Shown here piece by piece: positions 59,288 to 64,000 of a DNA stretch of 64,000 bases. The notes under the pieces are model-generated. The model had not been told where the DNA came from. It did no database searches and was given only the letters and a program-made list of their open reading frames with translations. The stretch is from Isoetes taiwanensis. Lineage: Eukaryota > Streptophyta > Lycopodiopsida > Isoetales > Isoetaceae. Position numbers and translations under genes: made by a program. The stretch's first letter is position 1. Each line of letters starts with the position of its first letter. The stretch lies in the NCBI GenBank assembly GCA_021234155.1, contig JAJEKV010000049.1, positions 1,207,487 through 1,271,486 on the forward strand. Direction: 5' to 3'.

Positions 59288-59488
59288 TTACCACTTATTA
59301 CTTGGAGATGGCTATATTTAATGTCAAGTCCAAAAAATGCAACAAATCACAGCAAAAGGTGGACATGATTAAGTTTGACATTCAATTCCATGTTAAATGT
59401 AGCCTTACTAATGTCAATGCATACAAAACTGAAACCAATACAAGCGATCCTATTTGAGGAGGGAATAACCAGACGTACTTACCAATCC

Positions 59489-59668
59489 TTAACACACTGC
59501 CCCTCAAGTTTATAGTGATCCAACGGCTCAGATCAATCTTGATCAGTGTGTTACTGGAGCTATAACACACTGCTACTCCATAACACCCTAGGATGTTATG
59601 AAATGGACGGATCCAGATCGATTTTGATAATGATCGGATGGCCCAAAACTCTCGGGGCAGTGTGTTAA
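59489..59668. mobile_element. TTAA-flanked MITE
   Basis: TTAACACACTGCCCC at 59489-59503 is exactly inverted at 59654-59668. Similarity of the arms extends imperfectly to about 33 bases. The outer TTAA on both sides is consistent with a TTAA target duplication. The element is 180 bp and has no coding capacity. Confidence 0.7.
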
Positions 59669-59815
59669 GGGCGATAACGCCCTGGCCCTCGAGTGTTACT
59701 TCAAAAAAAAATTTCGGGCCATCAAAATGGCTCGGGCGTGCGCGCACACCCTCGCCATTTTGATGGCCCTCAATTTTTTTCAAGAATACCCTCGACCGGC
59801 GTTATCTACTCCTTG
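59669..59815. mobile_element. Hairpin MITE, diverged copy
   Basis: GATAACGCCCTGGCCCTCG at 59673 and its partner ending GGCGTTATC at 59806 bound a hairpin whose arms still pair through CCATCAAAATGG and CCATTTTGATGG. It is related to 60478-60639 and abuts the TTAA-flanked MITE. Confidence 0.7.
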
Positions 59816-60477
59816 GTTCCGGTTCTCGGGTTTTATGAGGTTTGATTTAATCTGAACCGTTGGTTTGTCAGCTGTTACCAGCTAGTAACATGCCTGCGAT
59901 TGGAAATTTATGGAGATCCCTTATAACACCCTAGGATAATCAGTGGAAAACGGCATAACACCCTAGGGATTTTCGTTGGCTTCTTACCTGCTTCAGCAAT
60001 TACGAGCCTGCTTCAGACATTGAGCAATCTGCACCCAGGTTTCAAAGATTTGAGAGGTAATGGGGCTTTGCTGGACTTCATTGTGCTCCACTGGAACTCT
60101 GCCGGAACAGCGTTTCATTGTGCTTCATGCTTCGCTGAGAACAGAGTTTCGCTAAGAACAGAGTTTCGGATGCCAACAGAGTTTTGCTGAAAACAGAGTT
60201 TCGCATGCTTAAAAATAGGCTAAAAGCTTGAGTTCAAAACTAGAGCTCAAGAATCCAAAAAAAACTCTGCTCTAGCTTCGCCTGAACCGCCATAGCCGCC
60301 TCCTGCCAAAAAAAAAACTACCGCCATAGCCAAGCCAAGAAAAACTTCGGCGCCTTGCTTCCATTCCGGCGCTCCTGGCGCCCTGCTTCTCATCTTTGGC
60401 AAACCCTCGAACTTTTGATCTGGCCTTCTGCTTCCGTCGAACCCTGGAGCAAACCCTCGAACCGGGGCGTTAAGGGC

Positions 60478-60639
60478 GATAACGCCCTGGCCCTCGGGCG
60501 TTACCGGAAGAAAAAATTCTCGGGCCATGTGGCCATGGCCAAAATGGCTCGGGCGTGCGCTTACCCGAGCCATTTTGGCCATGGCCACATGGCCCGAGAA
60601 TTTTTTCTTCCGGTAACGCCCTCTGGCCAGGGCGTTATC
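60478..60639. mobile_element. Hairpin MITE with 76 bp arms
   Basis: The arms 60478-60553 and 60564-60639 match at 73 of 76 positions, around a 10-base loop. They start GATAACGCCCTGGCC. The same family is seen at 59669-59815. A transcript through it would give long double-stranded RNA. Confidence 0.85.
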
Positions 60640-60659
60640 TACACCTTCTCCAAGTTAAT

Positions 60660-61267
60660 GTTGAGTGCTAAAAAAACAAGGAAAATATTTTCCAACGACT
60701 CTGCAAAAACGTTTAGCCTAAGGAGATTCTGGTATTTAGTAAACTTCGAGCTCATGTGACACGTGCCCTTCCAGGGTTGCATCCCAGCAAAACAAAGTGT
60801 GAATGTACAAGGTATCTAGCTGCAACAGCATTCCCAACTTGAATTGAACAAAGATAAAGCATGATCTACGAATTGAGTTTCACATTTATAGCCCCGACAA
60901 ATCCTCCAAAACACTGGATACAGACCCTTTAAAGGATCCCAATCCAATAAGTTCCAAAATATCTTGTGCAGCAAAGAGTTTTTGCCAAAGGATAGGCTAC
61001 AAGATCAAACTGGCCATTGGACAAGTAGGCCATAAAACACACAAAAAGGACATACAACTGCCTCTGAATTATGAAAGCAAGGAGACAAGTTGCATCTACA
61101 AACCAGGCCCATAGCTGCATAGCTTGATCATTGGTCCAAAATGCTCAAATCTCATAGGTAAGAGATAAAGCTAATTGTCTGTAGTGCATAACGTTTTTCA
61201 TATGGATATAGACGAAAAGATATTTCAAGGTATCAGATACAATCTACTAACTTTTTATCAAACAACT
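60660..61267 (-). other. Probable 3' UTR and downstream region of the COL gene
   Basis: No coding frame continues beyond the stop. The sequence is A+T-rich without recognised repeats up to the hairpin MITE at 60639. Confidence 0.4.
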
Positions 61268-62710
61268 TCAGTAGTATGAAGGCAAGTTGCTCCTGTCAGG
61301 GACAACAGCATAGTTCTGCTCACCTTCTGGTTCAGACCTCTTGGCAAACCTGCCTTTGACCCTAGGCCTGCTCTCAGCATATGCTTTTCTAGAGGCATAC
61401 CTTATTGTCTTCTCAAAGTTCCTATTCTTCCTTTTTTCTTTGTATCTCATGACTCTGGCCTCTCTGTCCATGCCATCTGGTGCAGCAGCATGCTGGGCAG
61501 TCTCTGATGTTGGGGAAGTGGAGGAAGAATACATGATCTTCTATACAGTAATCAAATGAAAGTCAAAAACCACAATTTTTACAAACCTTAACATGCCTTA
61601 TCAAACAACAGCCAACCAGAACAAGGCACATATAGTTTTTCCTTCCATAAGCTACGGCTTTCTTTTCTGGGGATGTTAAAATACCATCTATCTATCTTCT
61701 TTGAAATACCTCTTCCATCAAGTAGAATCAGGAGGTAAAGTTTAAACATGGAAACTTCTTCCTGCTGTTTTAACAAATTTCAGAGAAATCAAAGAGAACA
61801 AGAATCACTTATCTAAACACATCTATCTTTTTGCCATACCCCTAAAACAATAAAATAGAAATTAAGAACCAGAGCAGACAGATTTGGGCATGGCTCCTCC
61901 GTCTAACACCTCAGGGATAACTCAGTAGAAGACATAGGCGATTTTTATTTTTGCAAAGGAAAGGACCCAAAAATGAATGCATGGAAATTTTCTAACCGTA
62001 TGCTTTGGAGGTGATATTGCAGGGCCTCCAGTGCTACATTGTGTCTGTTGAGGAACCTCCGCTTCATAGACCACCGAAGTTGTAGGTCTCACAGAAGAGG
62101 ATTCGAAAAGGGCTTCAATAGACTGATCAGGAACTAAACTATCTGGAGCACCTCCGCCTTCAGGAGCAATCCTAGAAGCAAATTCTTCAAGATATAAACC
62201 AACATCATACCCAACACCATGATGAGAGTTTGGAAATTTGCACTTTATTCTGCCCTTTGATCTGCTGTCTCTGCCGGGGGACGGAGAAGAGGGAAAATAT
62301 ATTTCATCGTCTATAATCTCTTCTGCATGAGATTGAGTGCCCAAAGTCCAACTAAGACCCTGACCATCAGATTTACTTGTAAATCCCGGATCTATGACGT
62401 GCTTATGAGACTCCGTCTTTTCTTGACAGTCTACAGGGGTAATGGGGGATCTGTCGTGCTTGCTTGCTAAAGGGTTAGCAGAATGTACTTCTATGTCACA
62501 GGCACTACATAAGGCTGCAGAATCTGCCTTGCAAGTTACCACGGCAGGCTTCATTTCACAAACCGCGCATATCCAGACCCTTTCATGCCTGGAGGCCAAC
62601 TTATTCGCCTCGTGAATCTCTGCATCACAATCTGCACATAAAAACCCTGAATCTGCCTTACAGAAAAGCACCGCATCTGCTCCTTGGCACGCATCACAGG
62701 GCCTCGGCAT
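61268..62710 (-). CDS. COL: CONSTANS-like transcription regulator (two B-boxes plus CCT)
   Basis: Two exons, 62710-61997 and 61540-61268, join in phase through a GT-AG intron to 328 residues. B-box 1 has C5, C8, C17, D20, C25, C28, H33, H42; B-box 2 has C48, C51, C60, D63, C68, C71, H76, H85. Both zinc sites are complete. A weakly conserved acidic and serine-rich middle follows. The CCT domain lies at about 264-306 ([15 protein letters not shown] to KGRFAKR), the DNA- and NF-Y-contacting module of this family. A VVP sequence at 317-319 near the C-terminus recalls the VP motif that CO/COL proteins use to bind COP1. The intron between B-boxes and CCT is the usual position. Such nuclear proteins act in light, photoperiod or growth responses; the specific role here is not known. 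Intact; the ATG starts the B-box directly. Confidence 0.95.
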
Positions 62711-64000
62711 AGTTCCAAATCCGATCCTGCCTAATCGACTTAAGCAACTCCTATTCTATTCAAATCAAAATGCCATAATGTGACGTTTGTGACAACTGAT
62801 TCTGCTTCTTTTACTTGAATCTGAACAAATCTTGCTCCATCGGATTCATGCAAGCAAGAACGCCATAGCCCACCATAGTTTATAAAGAATATTACAGAAT
62901 ACGGCAAATTCAAGCCAAATTGTGCTTATGGAGCAGGAAAGTCGAGCTTATGGACACTCGAGGGATTGCCTCTAGGCCATAGCCGGATTTCTATTCATTC
63001 GCCCTCATCCGAGGAGGAAACCAACGGTGAAGATGAGACCAGATGATCATTGCGAAGATCTGCTGCCACGTGTTCTCAAAAGGTCAGATTGCTTACATGT
63101 GCGAAATCTGGACCGTTGGATCGCGCCCCATGAGCTACAGGATGCCGAATTCGCGCCGTCACAGGCCAAAACAGGCCCGCAGCGTCCGTAGTTACAATTT
63201 GGTGCCCTGTTTTGGCCATTCCAAATGATAAAACGTCTAAAGATTATCATCGATATTAGCATTGTTTTTTACTGTCTAATCTTTGTCCTTTTGAAATGCA
63301 TGTTGTGGCCAGATAAGACTGAGTTCACATGCAACCATCCCTGGAGAGGGGCCCTATTTTGCCCTGTGCTATTTTGTGATGGCAGGTGATGGTGCATGTA
63401 AAAGGGTGAGCCTTTTTACATGACGATGATGGCACCTAAGGTCGTCCCAATGTAAACAACAAATAGGCGCCATTCTACCCTCACGTCCAATATTATGCCG
63501 CCACATGGCATTTTTTTGCCACATTTTCTTTTCCAGGATGGGTCACACAATGAAGTTGAAATCGAAATTTGTACAGATACATCTGGAGTAGATGGATCTA
63601 CCCTATAAGTTGATAATTTGGGGAAGAGAAGATCAATCCTATTCATTGCACGTCAAGTTAATGTGGGCCAAATTTGTTAATGTGGACCAAATTCAGGCAT
63701 TCTAGCCAATAATGCCAAGCCTCTTGTCCATCATTCTTTTGATGAATGTATTGCTTTTAATATTCTCGCCACTTCGCCTTTTTCTATTGGAGATTCCGAC
63801 CTCTAACCAATAGCTCCTTACCACGTGGCTTGAAATTTGGCCCACATTCAACTTCATGTTGTATGAATCTGCATGTGGCCCTGATTCTGGCTGTCATCTC
63901 AGCCTCTGTGCCACCATACATCGGCCAAGCTTCCAACCCTGAATCATGCAAGCTTGTGTAATCTCTGAAATGCGAGTCTAAACCACTGGATCTGTGAAAG
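62711..64000 (-). promoter_or_regulatory. Upstream region of the COL gene
   Basis: No other gene was recognised to the window end. A perfect G-box core CACGTG lies at about 63066, some 350 bases upstream of the start codon, a common bZIP/bHLH site in light-regulated plant promoters; its use is inference. A GGACCGTTGGATC motif near 63110 resembles the dispersed motif at 20508-20770. Confidence 0.35.

Noticed and set aside
60952-60962. AAAATATCT evening-element-like sequence near the COL gene
   Set aside because: It lies downstream of the gene rather than in its promoter, and a nine-base match is expected by chance.

Overview
The window is nuclear DNA of a land plant. It has two intact, spliced plant genes in a large excess of decayed retroelements. 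The intron structure, the two protein families (a Rad5/16-type SNF2 protein with an embedded RING finger, and a two-B-box/CCT CONSTANS-like protein) and the mixture of L1-type LINEs, Ty3 and Ty1 fragments, TRIMs and foldback MITEs fit a vascular plant with a big, repeat-rich genome. A fern is my preferred guess, but that is inference and species cannot be read from this sequence.

Layout. 1-12.6 kb is repeat territory: a LINE 3' end on + (about 671-1438), an ORF1-only LINE derivative (5040-6830), a broken Crypton-like tyrosine recombinase (8522-7290, minus) and a second LINE 3' end (11645-11069, minus). 12.6-17.7 kb holds the SNF2/RING helicase gene on minus, eleven coding exons that splice in frame to 1175 residues. 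17.7-26.4 kb is intergenic, with tandem repeats, tRNA-like sequences, two strong hairpins and a Ty3/gypsy 3' end with its LTR. 26.9-46.1 kb is built from copies of an unclassified roughly 2.8 kb repeat. One copy was split by a LINE (27253-31818, 18 bp target duplication). A dimeric tRNA-type SINE with a 17 bp target duplication (32519-32821) and a tandem array of palindrome-rich 354 bp units (39241-40610) lie in the same stretch. 46.5-60.7 kb has another ORF1-only element, a MULE zinc-knuckle remnant, a second LINE with a possible 3' transduction, purine/pyrimidine-rich arrays, a decaying hairpin minisatellite, a TRIM and a cluster of foldback MITEs. 61.3-62.7 kb is the CONSTANS-like gene on minus.

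The most interesting signal is an RNA-level one. Three loci (1284-1353 +, 11156-11222 -, 39438-39516 -) share an internal core: two runs of U facing each other, between GC-rich helices, around an A-rich segment and a capped hairpin. Their outer stems are unrelated in sequence yet pair in every copy. The cap is CCC-UUCG-GGG in two copies and CCC-GAAA-GGG in the third. Two copies lie in LINE 3' UTRs. This looks like a conserved structured RNA and resembles the U-rich internal loop of ENE RNA-stability elements. A second, smaller stem-loop at the extreme 3' end of the same LINE group also covaries and is followed by a different microsatellite in each copy.

The two host genes do not form a unit. 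They are about 44 kb apart and are presumably regulated independently. Most other open frames in the window are chance or decayed transposon frames.
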